A DNA stretch of 64,000 nt from Pseudophaeobacter arcticus DSM 23566 (GCF_000473205.1 NZ_KI421507.1:1337934-1401933), one strand, 5' to 3'. Counted from the stretch's first letter, positions 24,730 to 35,211 are shown. A program made the numbers and translations. The notes: a model not told the origin generated them from the letters alone.

Positions 24730-26538
24730 ATGCCCCCAGCCGAGACTTCTATCGCCAGCGACGAGCGTCGCTCTGGCCTGCGGACCCTGCGTCGGATGGG
24801 GCCCTATCTGTGGCCGAGCAAGCATCTCTGGGTAAAGCAACGGGTGGTGCTTGCCATTGCGGTTCTGGTCCTGGCCAAGCTGATCGCGGTCTATACGCCG
24901 ATGCTCTATAAAGGCGCGGTGGACAGTCTGGCGGCAGAGGGTGTTCCGCCGCTGGCGCTGGGGGCTGTTGGCCTGACCATCGCCTATGGTGTTGCGCGGG
25001 TCTTTACCACCGGGTTCCAGCAACTGCGGGATGTGATCTTTGCCCCTGTTGGCCAGCGCGCCCTGCGGCATCTGGCACTGGAGACCTTCACGCATATTCA
25101 CCGCCTGTCGATGCGCTACCACATCACCCGCAAAACCGGCGGCCTGTCGCGGATCATCGAGCGTGGCGTCAAGGGGGTTGAGTTCCTGCTGCGGTTCATG
25201 CTGTTCTCCATCGGCCCCCTGGTGTTGGAGCTGACCCTGGTGGCGGTGGTGCTGACGGTGCTGTTTGACGCCTGGTATCTGCTGGCAGTTGTCGTCACCA
25301 TCGGGCTCTATGTCTGGTTTACCTTTGCCATCACCGAATGGCGGGTGAAACTGCGCCGCGAGATGAACAAGCAGGACACGGACGCCAATCAAAAGGCCAT
25401 CGACAGTCTGCTCAACTATGAAACCGTCAAGTATTTTGGCGCCGAGGCACGCGAAGCCAAGCGCTATGACGGGGCGATGCGGGCCTATGCCAATGCGGCG
25501 CTGAAAACCGCCTATTCACTGGCCTTTCTGAACTTTGGCCAAAGCCTGTTTATCACTGCCGGGCTGGTGGCGGTGATGGTTATGGCGGCGATGGGGGTTC
25601 AGAGTGGCGAGCTGACGGTTGGCGATTTTGTCATGGTCAATGCCTATATGATCCAGATCACCGTGCCACTGAACTTCCTGGGCACAGTCTACCGTGAAAT
25701 CCGCCAGAGCCTGGTGGATATGGGAGAGATGTTTGACCTGTTGGAACAACCGGCTGATGTCGCGGATGCGGCTGACGCCAAGGTGCTAAAGGTCTCTGGC
25801 GGTGAGATCCGGCTAACGGATGTGCGTTTTGGCTATGACAGCGGCCGGGAGATCCTCAAGGGGGTTGATCTGGTGGCCGGGGCCGGTCAGACGGTTGCCA
25901 TCGTTGGCTCCACCGGGTCGGGAAAATCCACCGTTGGTCGGCTGCTGTTTCGCTTTTACGATGTCACCGGTGGCGCACTGACCATTGATGGTCAGGATGT
26001 GCGGCAGGTGACCCAGGAAAGCCTGCATGCCGCCATTGGCGTGGTGCCGCAGGACACTGTGCTGTTCAACGATACCATCCGCTACAATATCGCCTATGGT
26101 CGCGATGGCGCGGATCAGGCAGCGGTCGAGCAGGCCGCGCGGGATGCCCAGATCCATGACTTCATCACCAGCCTTCCCGAAGGCTATGACACCCAGGTTG
26201 GCGAGCGTGGGCTAAAGCTGTCGGGCGGAGAAAAGCAACGGGTTGGCATCGCCCGGACCCTGTTGAAAAACCCGCCGATCCTGCTGCTGGACGAGGCAAC
26301 CTCGGCGCTGGACACCGACACCGAGCAAGAGATCAAGGATGCCCTGGAACGCGCAGCACAGGGCCGCACGGTTCTGACCATTGCCCACCGCCTGTCTACC
26401 GTGGCCGAGGCGGATATCATTGTGGTTCTTGAGCAGGGCGAGGTGGTCGAGCAGGGCAGCCACGAGGATCTGTTGGCCCGGGAAGGCCGCTATGCGCATC
26501 TGTGGCAGCGACAGCAAGCGGAGCAGGACGTAGCTTAG
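24730..26538 (+). CDS. ABC exporter of the Atm1/HMT1 type (ABCB7-like)
   Basis: A 602-residue half transporter with an N-terminal six-helix domain (about residues 40-330) fused to a C-terminal ATPase. Walker A is GSTGSGKST, the signature is LSGGEKQRVGIART, Walker B is ILLLDEATSALD, and the switch His is in AHRLST. NYETVKYFGAEAREAKRYD is distinctive of the Atm1 family, which exports glutathione-linked compounds that feed iron-sulfur assembly or metal detoxification. It functions as a homodimer in the inner membrane. The next gene starts 37 bases downstream and may be co-transcribed. Confidence 0.95.
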   Translation: MPPAETSIASDERRSGLRTLRRMGPYLWPSKHLWVKQRVVLAIAVLVLAKLIAVYTPMLYKGAVDSLAAEGVPPLALGAVGLTIAYGVARVFTTGFQQLRDVIFAPVGQRALRHLALETFTHIHRLSMRYHITRKTGGLSRIIERGVKGVEFLLRFMLFSIGPLVLELTLVAVVLTVLFDAWYLLAVVVTIGLYVWFTFAITEWRVKLRREMNKQDTDANQKAIDSLLNYETVKYFGAEAREAKRYDGAMRAYANAALKTAYSLAFLNFGQSLFITAGLVAVMVMAAMGVQSGELTVGDFVMVNAYMIQITVPLNFLGTVYREIRQSLVDMGEMFDLLEQPADVADAADAKVLKVSGGEIRLTDVRFGYDSGREILKGVDLVAGAGQTVAIVGSTGSGKSTVGRLLFRFYDVTGGALTIDGQDVRQVTQESLHAAIGVVPQDTVLFNDTIRYNIAYGRDGADQAAVEQAARDAQIHDFITSLPEGYDTQVGERGLKLSGGEKQRVGIARTLLKNPPILLLDEATSALDTDTEQEIKDALERAAQGRTVLTIAHRLSTVAEADIIVVLEQGEVVEQGSHEDLLAREGRYAHLWQRQQAEQDVA

Positions 26539-26575
26539 AACGGTTGGTGGACAAGACAAAAGGGATGGCGGCAAA

Positions 26576-27652
26576 ATGGACCTGAGCTGGGCCCTTTATC
26601 TGGCATTCTGCGCGGTTCCGCTGATGACGCTGCTGCCGCTCTTGCGGCACGAGGGCTGGTGGGTGCGTGGGTTCGAATTCCCGGCCATGCAGATCACGGT
26701 TGTGACGGCTTTGGCGCTGGTCGCCTGTCTTTGGGTTAATGGCTGGCCGGGGGGCTGGGGCCTTGGGCTGGCTGCCGTGCTGCTTGGCTGCACCCTGTTC
26801 CAGCTGGGCCGGATCCTGCCCTATACGCGGCTGTTTCCCCATCAGATCCAAACCGCGCGGCAGGCGCGGCCGAAAGATCGGTTGAATATCATTGTCGCCA
26901 ATGTCCTGATGACCAATCGCAACGCAGGCCCGCTCCTTGATGTGATCCACACAGAGGCGCCGGATCTGATCCTGACGCTCGAGACGGACGACTGGTGGCA
27001 GGAGCAACTGGCAGGGATCGAGGTGGATTATCCGTTCACTGTAAAACAGCCACTCGACAACCTGTATGGGATGCATCTTTATTCTCGGTTACAGCTGCTC
27101 GACGCACGGATTGCATATCTGGTGGACGACGAGGTTCCCTCGATCCATGCAGATGTGGTGTTGCGCTCTGGCACCAGGGTGCGGCTCCATTGCCTGCATC
27201 CAGCGCCGCCCAGCCCCACCGAGAATCCAACCTCTGCCGAGCGGGATGGAGAGCTGTTGCTGGTCGCACGCGAGCTGGACGTCTGCGCCGGGCCTGTGGT
27301 GGTCATGGGCGATCTGAACGATGTGGCCTGGTCCGCCTCAACCCGGCTTTTCCAAAAGATAAGTGGCCTTCTGGATCTGCGCATCGGGCGCGGGCTGTTC
27401 AGTACATTTCACGCCGACTACCTGTTCATGCGATGGCCGCTGGATCATATCTTTTGCTCAGGCGATTTCACGCTGGCCCGGATCCGGCGGCTGGGGCACA
27501 TAGGGTCGGATCATTTTCCGATCCAGGCAGTGCTGCAGCATACCCCGCGTGCGCTCGACCTGCACCCAGAGCCTACAGCCAGCCTTCGCGAGGCCGAACG
27601 CGCCGAGGAAAAGATCGCGCAAGTGGATGCAGATCAGACTGCACTGCCCTGA
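26576..27652 (+). CDS. Membrane-anchored endonuclease/exonuclease/phosphatase-fold protein
   Basis: A 358-residue protein. Three hydrophobic segments fill the first 90 residues or so. An EEP (DNase I-like) domain follows: IIVANVLMTN, the metal-binding Glu region LETDDWW, the catalytic block VVVMGDLNDVAWS, and the C-terminal GSDHFPIQA with the general-base His. Relatives cleave phosphodiesters or phospholipid head groups; the membrane anchor favours a lipid or envelope substrate. It ends at a strong convergent terminator. Substrate unknown. Confidence 0.88.
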   Translation: MDLSWALYLAFCAVPLMTLLPLLRHEGWWVRGFEFPAMQITVVTALALVACLWVNGWPGGWGLGLAAVLLGCTLFQLGRILPYTRLFPHQIQTARQARPKDRLNIIVANVLMTNRNAGPLLDVIHTEAPDLILTLETDDWWQEQLAGIEVDYPFTVKQPLDNLYGMHLYSRLQLLDARIAYLVDDEVPSIHADVVLRSGTRVRLHCLHPAPPSPTENPTSAERDGELLLVARELDVCAGPVVVMGDLNDVAWSASTRLFQKISGLLDLRIGRGLFSTFHADYLFMRWPLDHIFCSGDFTLARIRRLGHIGSDHFPIQAVLQHTPRALDLHPEPTASLREAERAEEKIAQVDADQTALP

Positions 27653-27692
27653 TTTTTTGGGGGGGCTTTTTTTGAGGGGCCTTGAATGAACG

Positions 27693-27716
27693 AAGGCCCC
27701 GCCTGAGCGGGGCCTT
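27693..27716. terminator. Bidirectional terminator between EEP gene and RND pump
   Basis: AAGGCCCCGC (27693-27702) pairs with GCGGGGCCTT (27707-27716) around a CTGA loop, between two converging genes ending at 27652 and 27735. A flank of Ts lies a few bases to the left (27667-27673). Confidence 0.8.
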
Positions 27717-27734
27717 TGGGGGTCTTTCAGAGAC

Positions 27735-30700
27735 TTATTCTGCTGCCCGCAGGGCGCTGCTGTCGCCGGGGTCTTGGGGGGCGGCTGTGTCGCTGGCCTT
27801 CTGGTCCGTGGATTTTGCAAGCGGTGTGCGGCTGATCAGGTCATCCCAGAGGATTTCACTGGTGGGCAACTTGCGGGCCTTTTTGGCAAGGCGCATGTCC
27901 TGGGCAATGCGGCTAGAGCGTCCCCCGGTGAGACGCGCCATCAACTGTCCCATCCAGCCAAGGTAGGTGGACAGCCAGACCCGAATTGCCAGCAGCGAAG
28001 GGGTCACCACCAGCGTCAGAACCGTGGCAATACCCAGCCCAAAGACCACAGCCGTTGCCAGTTGTTTCCACCACAGGGCTGTGGGGCTGTCGATGGAATA
28101 GCCACCGCCGATAAAGTCCAGGCTGATGCCAAACATCATCGGTGCAAGCCCCGCCATGGTGGTGACGGTGGTCAGCAGAACCGGACGGATCCGGGCCTCG
28201 GCGGTGCGAATGATCGCTTCGATCCGCGGCATTTGCTGGCTGAACTCCTGATAGGTGTCGATCAGAACAATATTGTTGTTCACCACGATCCCCGCCAGAG
28301 CCACAATGCCGGTGCCGGTCATGATGATCGAAAACGGCTGCTGCATCACCATCATGCCAATCAGCACCCCGGTGGTGGACAGTACCACCGCCAGCAGTAC
28401 CAGAACCGCATTGTAGAACGAGTTGAACTGCGCCAGCAGGATTACAAACATCAAGGCCAAGGCCCCGGCAAAGGCCTTGGACAGGAAAGCGCCTGATTCC
28501 GCCTGCTCGTCCTGGTCGCCGGTCCATTCCCAGCTCACCCGAGGATCCAGCGGACCTGTTTCGAGCCATTCCGTGAGCTTTGCGATGCGCTCATTTGCGT
28601 TGACCAAGGCGATCTTGGCACCGCCATCTATGGCCTGCTGCACGGCCTCCACGTTCTCAAATGCAACATATTGGTAGATGGTATAGTTGGTGCCTTTAGG
28701 GTCGGTGACAACCTCGCCGCGCGGGGACAGCCCGTCGGGAACGGTCTTGATCATGGCAAGGTTGAGCTGCCCGTCGCCATTGGGGTTGTCAATCGAGACA
28801 CTATGCAGGCCGCTCTCAACATCAGCTTTGACGTCATAATAGCGTTCCTGGTCGACGCGGCTGATCTGCGCCAATTTGGGCACCGGTTTGCGGGTGATGA
28901 AGTTCGACAGCGGCACCAGCCCATCGGCGGTGCGTACCTTCAGCGTATCCAACGTGGCCAATACACGATTTTCATCGGGCAGGCGGACACGGATTTCGAT
29001 CTCCTCGTCCGAGCTGTCGACCCGCATGGTGTCCAGCAGGATACCACGCGTCACCAGCTGTACCATGGCCCCCACGGTGGCGACATCGGCGCCAAAACGC
29101 CCCGCCTTTTCAACATCAACGTCGATCTGCCAGTCGATGCCGGGCAGCGGCAGGCTGTCCTCAACCAGGGTGAGGCCGGGGGTGGATTCGAACTGGGCGC
29201 GGGCGGCGCGGGTGGATGCGGTCAGCGCTTCCCAGCTGTCGCCGCGAATGCGCAGATGCAGCGGTTTTCCTGATCCAGGCCCCTGTTCCAGCGCTTTGAT
29301 TTCAACAAAGAAACCAGGGATTTTAGCCAGCTCGGCATTCAGTTCTTCGATCACCGTATTGCCGTCAAACTTGGTCGCTGTGACCTCACGGGTGAGCAGG
29401 TCAAAGAACCAGGTCTCGGTCTGGGTTGGACGGTCCTCCCAGGGGATGATTTCGAATTGTACCTGACCGACAGTATCAACCGGCCCCTGGTTATTGCCGG
29501 GGCCACCTGTGGCCAGGCCACCTTCGCCGGCAAAGGAGAAGACATTGATCACCGCAGGATGCGCCAGGATTGTCTGTTCGGCCCGTTGCACCATCAGGTC
29601 CTGCTCTTTCAGGCTGAGGTTGCCACGGGCGCGCACATAGGCCGTGGCCTGTTCCGGCTCGGATTCGACAAAGAATTCCACGCCGTAGTTGTTGTCGCCA
29701 AACATGGTGAAAACCGTGCTGATACCAAAGGCAACAGCGGCCAGGGTGACCAGCGGCATCACCGGGTTACCAGCAATGAATTTGATTGCATAGCCAAAGG
29801 TGGTGTGATGATAGCCGGCCTGAACGCTGCTCTCTTTGCGGCTGATTTTTGTCGCCCCCAGGGTAATAGAGGCGGCAAAGGCAGAGGCGATAAAGACCAG
29901 CCCGCCAAAGCCAAGCCCCGCCAAGGGGGTCGTGCCATCGGGCAACAGATATGTGGGGTTGAGCATCTGCATGGCACCGGCAAACATTCCCCATAGGGCA
30001 GGGGGCACCAACAGCGCCCGCAGCCACCAGGGCGCAATGGCGCGCAGACCATTGGAGGTTTGCTCAAAGATCCGGCTGATGCGGCCAGACAGCCCGCCCA
30101 TGACAGGCAGGTAAATCAGCGCCACCACCAAAGAGGCCGACAGAACAAAGATCAGGGTGACTGGCAACATGCCCATGAACTGGCCGGGAACACCGGGCCA
30201 GAACAGCATTGGCAAGAAGGCACAGAGTGTGGTCGCGGTGGAGGACACGATGGGCCAGAACATCCGCTGCGCCGCCTCAACATAGGCATGCATCGGACCG
30301 GTGCCTTCGCTGATGCGTTTATCGGCATATTCCACCACCACAATAGCCCCGTCCACCAGCATGCCAACGGCCAGGATCAGGCCAAACATCACGATGTTTG
30401 AGATCGAAACCCCCATCACTGCCAGGAAGGCAAAGCACAGCAGGAAGGAGGTGGGGATGGCAAAGCCCACCAGCAGCGCCGCGCGGCTGCCCAAAGAGGC
30501 CAGAACCACAATCATCACCAGCGCAACAGCCGTCAGAACCGAGCCTTCCAGCTGGTCCACCATGGAGCCGACAACCCGGCTTTGGTCATTGGAGGTGCCA
30601 AGGGTAACAGAGCCCTTGAGCTCCGCTGGCCATTTGGCCTGGGCCTTGGCCAGGGTTGCCTTCACCAGATCAACGGTATCAATCAGGTTAAAGCCTTTGC

Positions 30701-31556
30701 GCTTTACCACCTGCAGCGCGATGGTGTCAGCGCCATCAAACCGGGCGGTACCGGCGCGGTCCTCAAAGGTGAAATTGATCTCGGCCAGCTCTCCCAGTGT
30801 GACGATACGGTCACCATTGGTTTTGACCGGCAGCCCGTAGATGTCGTTCACGTCATCAAAAGACGACGGGATCTTGACCGAGAAGGTCCCTTGATCGGTC
30901 TCGACTTCACCGGCGGCAATCAACTGGTTGTTGTTGCGCACCACATTGATCAGCTCAACCGCTGTGATGTTGTAGGATTCCAGACGCAGAGGGTCGATGA
31001 TGACCTCGACCATTTCGTCGCGATTGCCGGCAATGCCGGCCTCCAACACCGCGTCCAGTGCCTCGATATCGTCCTGCAGATCCTTGGCGATACGGGCCAT
31101 GGTGCGTTCCGGCACCGCGCCGGTCAGGTTGACGATAACGATGGGGAATTCTGAAAAGTTGATTTCCGTAAGCGAATAGGTCTCGGCGCCGTCGGGGAAC
31201 TCGGCCTCAGCCCGGGTCATGGCATCGCGCACATCCGCCATCACGGCTGTTTTGTCCCAGCCAAAGTCGAATTCCAGCGCCACACCAGCGTAGTTTTCCG
31301 CCGCTGTCGCGCTCATCTTGTCGAGCCCGTCGAGATCGGCCAATTCGGTTTCCATGACCTTGACCAGCAGGCTTTCAGCGTCTTCGGCGGAAATACCCGG
31401 GAACTGGACCGAGATGAACAGGGCCGGAATTTCAATATCCGGCTCACCCTCTTTGGGCAGGCTGGAATAGGCAAAGCCACCCACCAGGATCGAGATCAGA
31501 ATAAAGGCGATAACCATGCGGGCCCGGTCAGCGGCCCAGGAGACGACACCGATCAT
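27735..31556 (-). CDS. RND efflux permease (AcrB/HAE-like)
   Basis: A 1273-residue inner-membrane proton-driven pump subunit. The N-terminus (helix, then SLPKEGEPDIEIP) and the duplicated architecture of helices plus two large periplasmic loops are RND. The helix-4 region GLILAVGMLVDGAIVVVEYADKRI carries acidic residues of the proton relay. Length is about 200 residues above AcrB; part of the excess is a polar C-terminal tail after the last helix (about 1210-1273). The start overlaps the adaptor stop by ATGA. No outer-membrane factor gene is adjacent. The substrate is unknown. Confidence 0.94.
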   Translation of the reverse strand: MIGVVSWAADRARMVIAFILISILVGGFAYSSLPKEGEPDIEIPALFISVQFPGISAEDAESLLVKVMETELADLDGLDKMSATAAENYAGVALEFDFGWDKTAVMADVRDAMTRAEAEFPDGAETYSLTEINFSEFPIVIVNLTGAVPERTMARIAKDLQDDIEALDAVLEAGIAGNRDEMVEVIIDPLRLESYNITAVELINVVRNNNQLIAAGEVETDQGTFSVKIPSSFDDVNDIYGLPVKTNGDRIVTLGELAEINFTFEDRAGTARFDGADTIALQVVKRKGFNLIDTVDLVKATLAKAQAKWPAELKGSVTLGTSNDQSRVVGSMVDQLEGSVLTAVALVMIVVLASLGSRAALLVGFAIPTSFLLCFAFLAVMGVSISNIVMFGLILAVGMLVDGAIVVVEYADKRISEGTGPMHAYVEAAQRMFWPIVSSTATTLCAFLPMLFWPGVPGQFMGMLPVTLIFVLSASLVVALIYLPVMGGLSGRISRIFEQTSNGLRAIAPWWLRALLVPPALWGMFAGAMQMLNPTYLLPDGTTPLAGLGFGGLVFIASAFAASITLGATKISRKESSVQAGYHHTTFGYAIKFIAGNPVMPLVTLAAVAFGISTVFTMFGDNNYGVEFFVESEPEQATAYVRARGNLSLKEQDLMVQRAEQTILAHPAVINVFSFAGEGGLATGGPGNNQGPVDTVGQVQFEIIPWEDRPTQTETWFFDLLTREVTATKFDGNTVIEELNAELAKIPGFFVEIKALEQGPGSGKPLHLRIRGDSWEALTASTRAARAQFESTPGLTLVEDSLPLPGIDWQIDVDVEKAGRFGADVATVGAMVQLVTRGILLDTMRVDSSDEEIEIRVRLPDENRVLATLDTLKVRTADGLVPLSNFITRKPVPKLAQISRVDQERYYDVKADVESGLHSVSIDNPNGDGQLNLAMIKTVPDGLSPRGEVVTDPKGTNYTIYQYVAFENVEAVQQAIDGGAKIALVNANERIAKLTEWLETGPLDPRVSWEWTGDQDEQAESGAFLSKAFAGALALMFVILLAQFNSFYNAVLVLLAVVLSTTGVLIGMMVMQQPFSIIMTGTGIVALAGIVVNNNIVLIDTYQEFSQQMPRIEAIIRTAEARIRPVLLTTVTTMAGLAPMMFGISLDFIGGGYSIDSPTALWWKQLATAVVFGLGIATVLTLVVTPSLLAIRVWLSTYLGWMGQLMARLTGGRSSRIAQDMRLAKKARKLPTSEILWDDLISRTPLAKSTDQKASDTAAPQDPGDSSALRAAE

Positions 31557-32809
31557 TGGGAGGCCTCATTCTGGTAGCTGGGGACAACGGCAACGCCACT
31601 GATGACAAAATCCTGCCCTGTGATGATCACGTCTGCCTGCTCTGGCAGGCCATCAACCCAAATGCCATCTGCTTCGTCGCGCAGCAGCTCTACCGGGATG
31701 AATCCGACGGTCTGGTCGGCCTTAACGGTTCTGACGCCCAGTTGCCCGTCCTTGTTCAGGGTGAGGGCGGACTGTGGCAATTTATGCGCTGTCGCCCCCG
31801 GAGCCGCAATTGCGATATCTGCGGTCTGCCCGTCGCGGATGGCCAGGTCAGGGTTGGCAACGGTGATCTCGACTTCAAAGGTGCGGGTGGCCTGATCGGC
31901 AGAGCGGCTGACAAAGGTCACCACACCCTCGACCAGGTCTCCGGTGGCCAGTTTGGCCCGCGCCAGCGCGCCAAGAGCAACGCGATTGACCTGGGTCTCA
32001 GGCACAAAGCCAATCACCTTGATGGTGTCGAGCTGGATCACTGTTGCACAAAGATCGCCGGGCAGAACCAGACTGCCGAGCTCAGCACTGTCGCTTTCCA
32101 GCAGCCCGTCAAAGGGCGCCAGAATGGTCAGGCGTTCGATTTCTTTTTGCGCAGCACCAACGGCGGCGATGGCAGATTCGATGCCCGCTTTTGCGGTTTC
32201 CAGCCCGCCCTTGGCGCTGGCCACCCCTGCAACAGCAGTGCGTTCCGCCGCTTTTGACGCCGCCAGATTTGTCTCCGAGGTATATCCGCCCTGTGACAGT
32301 TTCTCAGAGGCGGTGAGTTTGATAATGGCTTCGCTCAGTTTTGCGTTTGCCTCATCAAGACGCGCTTCTGAGACGGGCATATTGGCGCGGGCTTCGCTCA
32401 GGCGTGCCTGAGCTTCCAGCAGCGCTGCCGGGCGGGTGCCGGGGTCTAGCTCGCACAGAACATCGCCCTCGTGAACCTGTACGCCCTTGCGCAGGGGTTC
32501 AGAGATCACGGTAGAAGAGGTTTCAGCGCGAAGATTGACCTCACGCACCGCCTGGGTCATGCCACGCAGGATCACCGCCCGGTCAAAAACCTGGGCCTGA
32601 CTGTGCAGGGCAACCACGGCTATGCGGTGTTCTGCCACCGGCTCACGGGTTTCTGCCTCGGCAGTTTCCTCAGCACTGGGGCTGGCGGATGAGGATGTGG
32701 TTTGGGCCGCTTCACCTCGGGCAAAGGCCAGCAGGGCGTCACGTTCGATGACCAGAAAATACAGGCCTAGGGATACCAAAATGGCAGTAATAAGGGGGAT
32801 CAGTTTCAT
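31553..32809 (-). CDS. RND efflux periplasmic adaptor subunit
   Basis: A 418-residue membrane fusion protein: N-terminal helix (about 4-18), a Ser/Glu-rich spacer, a split lipoyl domain, a long coiled-coil hairpin (about 130-245) made of Ala/Glu/Lys heptads, then barrel and membrane-proximal domains. It links the RND permease to an outer-membrane channel. The ATG at 32809, preceded by AAAGG, is chosen; the frame is open to 32944 but the extra residues are not family-like. Translationally coupled to the permease downstream. Confidence 0.92.
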   Translation of the reverse strand: MKLIPLITAILVSLGLYFLVIERDALLAFARGEAAQTTSSSASPSAEETAEAETREPVAEHRIAVVALHSQAQVFDRAVILRGMTQAVREVNLRAETSSTVISEPLRKGVQVHEGDVLCELDPGTRPAALLEAQARLSEARANMPVSEARLDEANAKLSEAIIKLTASEKLSQGGYTSETNLAASKAAERTAVAGVASAKGGLETAKAGIESAIAAVGAAQKEIERLTILAPFDGLLESDSAELGSLVLPGDLCATVIQLDTIKVIGFVPETQVNRVALGALARAKLATGDLVEGVVTFVSRSADQATRTFEVEITVANPDLAIRDGQTADIAIAAPGATAHKLPQSALTLNKDGQLGVRTVKADQTVGFIPVELLRDEADGIWVDGLPEQADVIITGQDFVISGVAVVPSYQNEASQ

Positions 32810-33090
32810 CTCGGGCCTTTCAAAAGCATTTTCGCTTGGTAAAAGCTGGTGACCAAGCACACCGGAGATCCCGCCAGATCTGCTGATAAGTGATAGTTGT
32901 GATCTATGCGTTGTCCATACTAAACGGAACAGTTCAGCCCACATTTATTGGAAAAAAGTAGTGGTTTCCCTAAATTTCCCCTGCAATGGAGTACTTGGCT
33001 TGCTGCAACAGGCAGGATATGAGGGGCGAAAGAGGATAAAACATTCCCTGCCGTTTTTGCAGAGGGGATGGCACTTCGGGGGCAAATACC

Positions 33091-33762
33091 ATGAGCGACA
33101 CTGACAGCTTTATTGACGAAGTTACGGAAGAGGTACGCCGCGACCGTTTGTTCGTTATGCTAAAGCGCTATGGCTGGATTGGCGGCCTGGCGGTTGTGCT
33201 GATCGTCGGCGGCGCGGCCTACCGCGAGTATAACAAAGCGCAGAACCTTGCGGCCTCCCAGAGGCTGGGCGATGACATGATCGCCGCGCTCTCTTTGGAT
33301 GAGGATCTGGCACGGGCAGAATCCCTGTCACAGATCTCTGCGGAGACCCCTGGCGGGGCGGCTGTTCTGGCGATGTTGCAGGCGGGAGCCCTGGCAGACG
33401 CGGGGCAACAGGATGAGGCCGTAACGCGGCTGCAGGCGGTTGCTCTGGATGCAGAGCTGCCGCTGATCTATCGTCATATTGCCAGCTTTAAGGCCCTGGG
33501 GTTGCAGCAGGACAGCCTGAGCATCGCGGAGCGGCGGTTGCAATTTGAGGCGCTGGCCCAGCCGGGGGCGCCTTTGGCGCTGCTGGCATCAGAGCAAATG
33601 GCGCTTTTGGATATTGAAGCGGGTGACCCGGATGCAGCAATTGACCGCCTGAAGGCAATTGTTGAGGATGCGAGTGTCACAGCGGACTTGAAAGAGCGGG
33701 CCACGCAAGTGATTGTGGCCCTGGGGGGCGCGCTGGACGAGGCTGCTGTCTCTGAAGGTTAA
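33091..33762 (+). CDS. YfgM-like TPR membrane protein
   Basis: A 223-residue single-pass inner-membrane protein: an acidic N-terminus, SFIDEVTEEVRRDRLFVMLKRYGW just before one helix (about 33-45), then a periplasmic TPR_21-type helical region. In the order YfgM-BamB-Der it matches the conserved neighbourhood of E. coli yfgM-bamB-der. YfgM there works with SecYEG and the chaperone PpiD on exported proteins. The bamB start is 54 bases downstream. Confidence 0.85.
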   Translation: MSDTDSFIDEVTEEVRRDRLFVMLKRYGWIGGLAVVLIVGGAAYREYNKAQNLAASQRLGDDMIAALSLDEDLARAESLSQISAETPGGAAVLAMLQAGALADAGQQDEAVTRLQAVALDAELPLIYRHIASFKALGLQQDSLSIAERRLQFEALAQPGAPLALLASEQMALLDIEAGDPDAAIDRLKAIVEDASVTADLKERATQVIVALGGALDEAAVSEG

Positions 33763-33815
33763 CAACAACCGCAGTGTCAACTTGCGGAAAACTACAACGG
33801 GTACGAGGCAGGGTC

Positions 33816-35138
33816 ATGACGGCAGCTAACTCCTTTTCTTTGGTACGGATCTTGCTTTGTAGCACCGCCCTGGCAGTGGGGCTTAGCGCCTGCTCTGAGC
33901 CGGAGGTGATTCTGCCAGGCAAGCGAGAGTCGATCCGGCCGGATGCCGAAATAGAGACGGTAAACCAGTCGGTGGCGATTACGTTGCCTAAACAGGTTGC
34001 CAATGCGACCTGGGCCCAAAGCCACGGCAATCCGGCTTACCGGACCGCCCATCCCGCCTTGAGCTCGACGCCACGGCTGGCCTGGTCGGTTCCAATTGGT
34101 GCCGGTGACGGGCGCAAGCAACGGATCAACACGCGGCCCGTTGTTGCCGCTGGCCGGATCTACACGCTGGACAGCGCAGCGCGGGTCTCGGCGGTTTCTC
34201 CTGCAGGGCAGCTGCTGTGGCAAAGTAACCTGCTGCCGGCGCGCGACGACGAGGGCCAGGCCACTGGCGGTGGCATGGCCTTTGCTGATGGGGTGCTCTA
34301 TGTCTCCTCTGGCTTTGGTGTGCTGACCGCGCTGGATGCGGCCACTGGCAAACAGGTCTGGCGCCAGGAATTGGATGCAACAGGATCCGGCGTGCCGACA
34401 GTGCGCGACGGGCTGATCTATCTGGTCGCCGGAGATGACACCGGCTGGGCAATCCACGCAAAAGATGGCCGCATTGCATGGCAGGTGGAAAGCGCACCAA
34501 GTGCGTCAAACGTGCTGGGCGCACCGGCCCCTGTCCTGACCAAAGATCTGGTGATTTTTGCCTTTGGTTCTGGTGATTTGGTGGCGTCATTCCGCCGTGG
34601 CGGGCTGCGCCGTTGGAGCGCCTCGGTGGCGGGGCAACGTGTTGGATCTACCCTGGCGCGGATCAGCGATGTAACGGGCGAGCCGGTGCTTGTGGGGCAA
34701 CGCGCCTATGTGGGCAACCATTCCGGACGCACCGTGGCCTTTGACACCGCAAGTGGTGAGCGTATCTGGACCGCGCAAGAGGGCGCGATTGGTCCGGTTT
34801 GGCCCGCAGGCAACAGCCTGTTTCAAATCAGTGACCGCAATCAGCTTTTGCGGCTCGATGCCGGGAGCGGTGAAGTGCTCTGGGCGGTTGATCTGCCGGG
34901 ATACCTGAAGGACAAACCGGGCAAGCGCGGTGCCATCGTTGCGCATTATGGCCCGATCCTGGCCGGTGGGCAGCTTTTGGTTGCCTCCAATGACGGGCTG
35001 CTGCGGCAGTTTGATCCGCGCGATGGCAGCCTGTCGCAGAGCATCGAAATTCCGGGGGGCGCGACGGCCGCGCCGGTGGTTGCAGGCAATACTCTTTACG
35101 TGGTGTCGAGCAAGGGCAACCTGCTCGCCTTCCGCTAA
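33816..35138 (+). CDS. bamB: Outer-membrane assembly lipoprotein BamB (PQQ-type beta-propeller)
   Basis: A 440-residue lipoprotein, with lipobox LSAC at about residue 25, followed by an eight-bladed-type propeller with repeated GxxxALDAxTGKxxW motifs (for example LTALDAATGKQVWRQ, VAFDTASGERIWT, LRLDAGSGEVLWA). BamB is an accessory of the BAM complex that inserts outer-membrane proteins. The ATG at 33816, with GAGG upstream, gives a proper signal peptide; an in-frame ATG at 33774 would spoil it. It lies between the YfgM-like gene and der, as in many Proteobacteria. Confidence 0.92.
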   Translation: MTAANSFSLVRILLCSTALAVGLSACSEPEVILPGKRESIRPDAEIETVNQSVAITLPKQVANATWAQSHGNPAYRTAHPALSSTPRLAWSVPIGAGDGRKQRINTRPVVAAGRIYTLDSAARVSAVSPAGQLLWQSNLLPARDDEGQATGGGMAFADGVLYVSSGFGVLTALDAATGKQVWRQELDATGSGVPTVRDGLIYLVAGDDTGWAIHAKDGRIAWQVESAPSASNVLGAPAPVLTKDLVIFAFGSGDLVASFRRGGLRRWSASVAGQRVGSTLARISDVTGEPVLVGQRAYVGNHSGRTVAFDTASGERIWTAQEGAIGPVWPAGNSLFQISDRNQLLRLDAGSGEVLWAVDLPGYLKDKPGKRGAIVAHYGPILAGGQLLVASNDGLLRQFDPRDGSLSQSIEIPGGATAAPVVAGNTLYVVSSKGNLLAFR

Positions 35139-35211
35139 TGCGCAATCGGCTCTGGCCGTGGCCGCATAGATGCGCTATTGGGCGCGTCTCAAACGCTGAA
35201 AGTTGGGTCCG

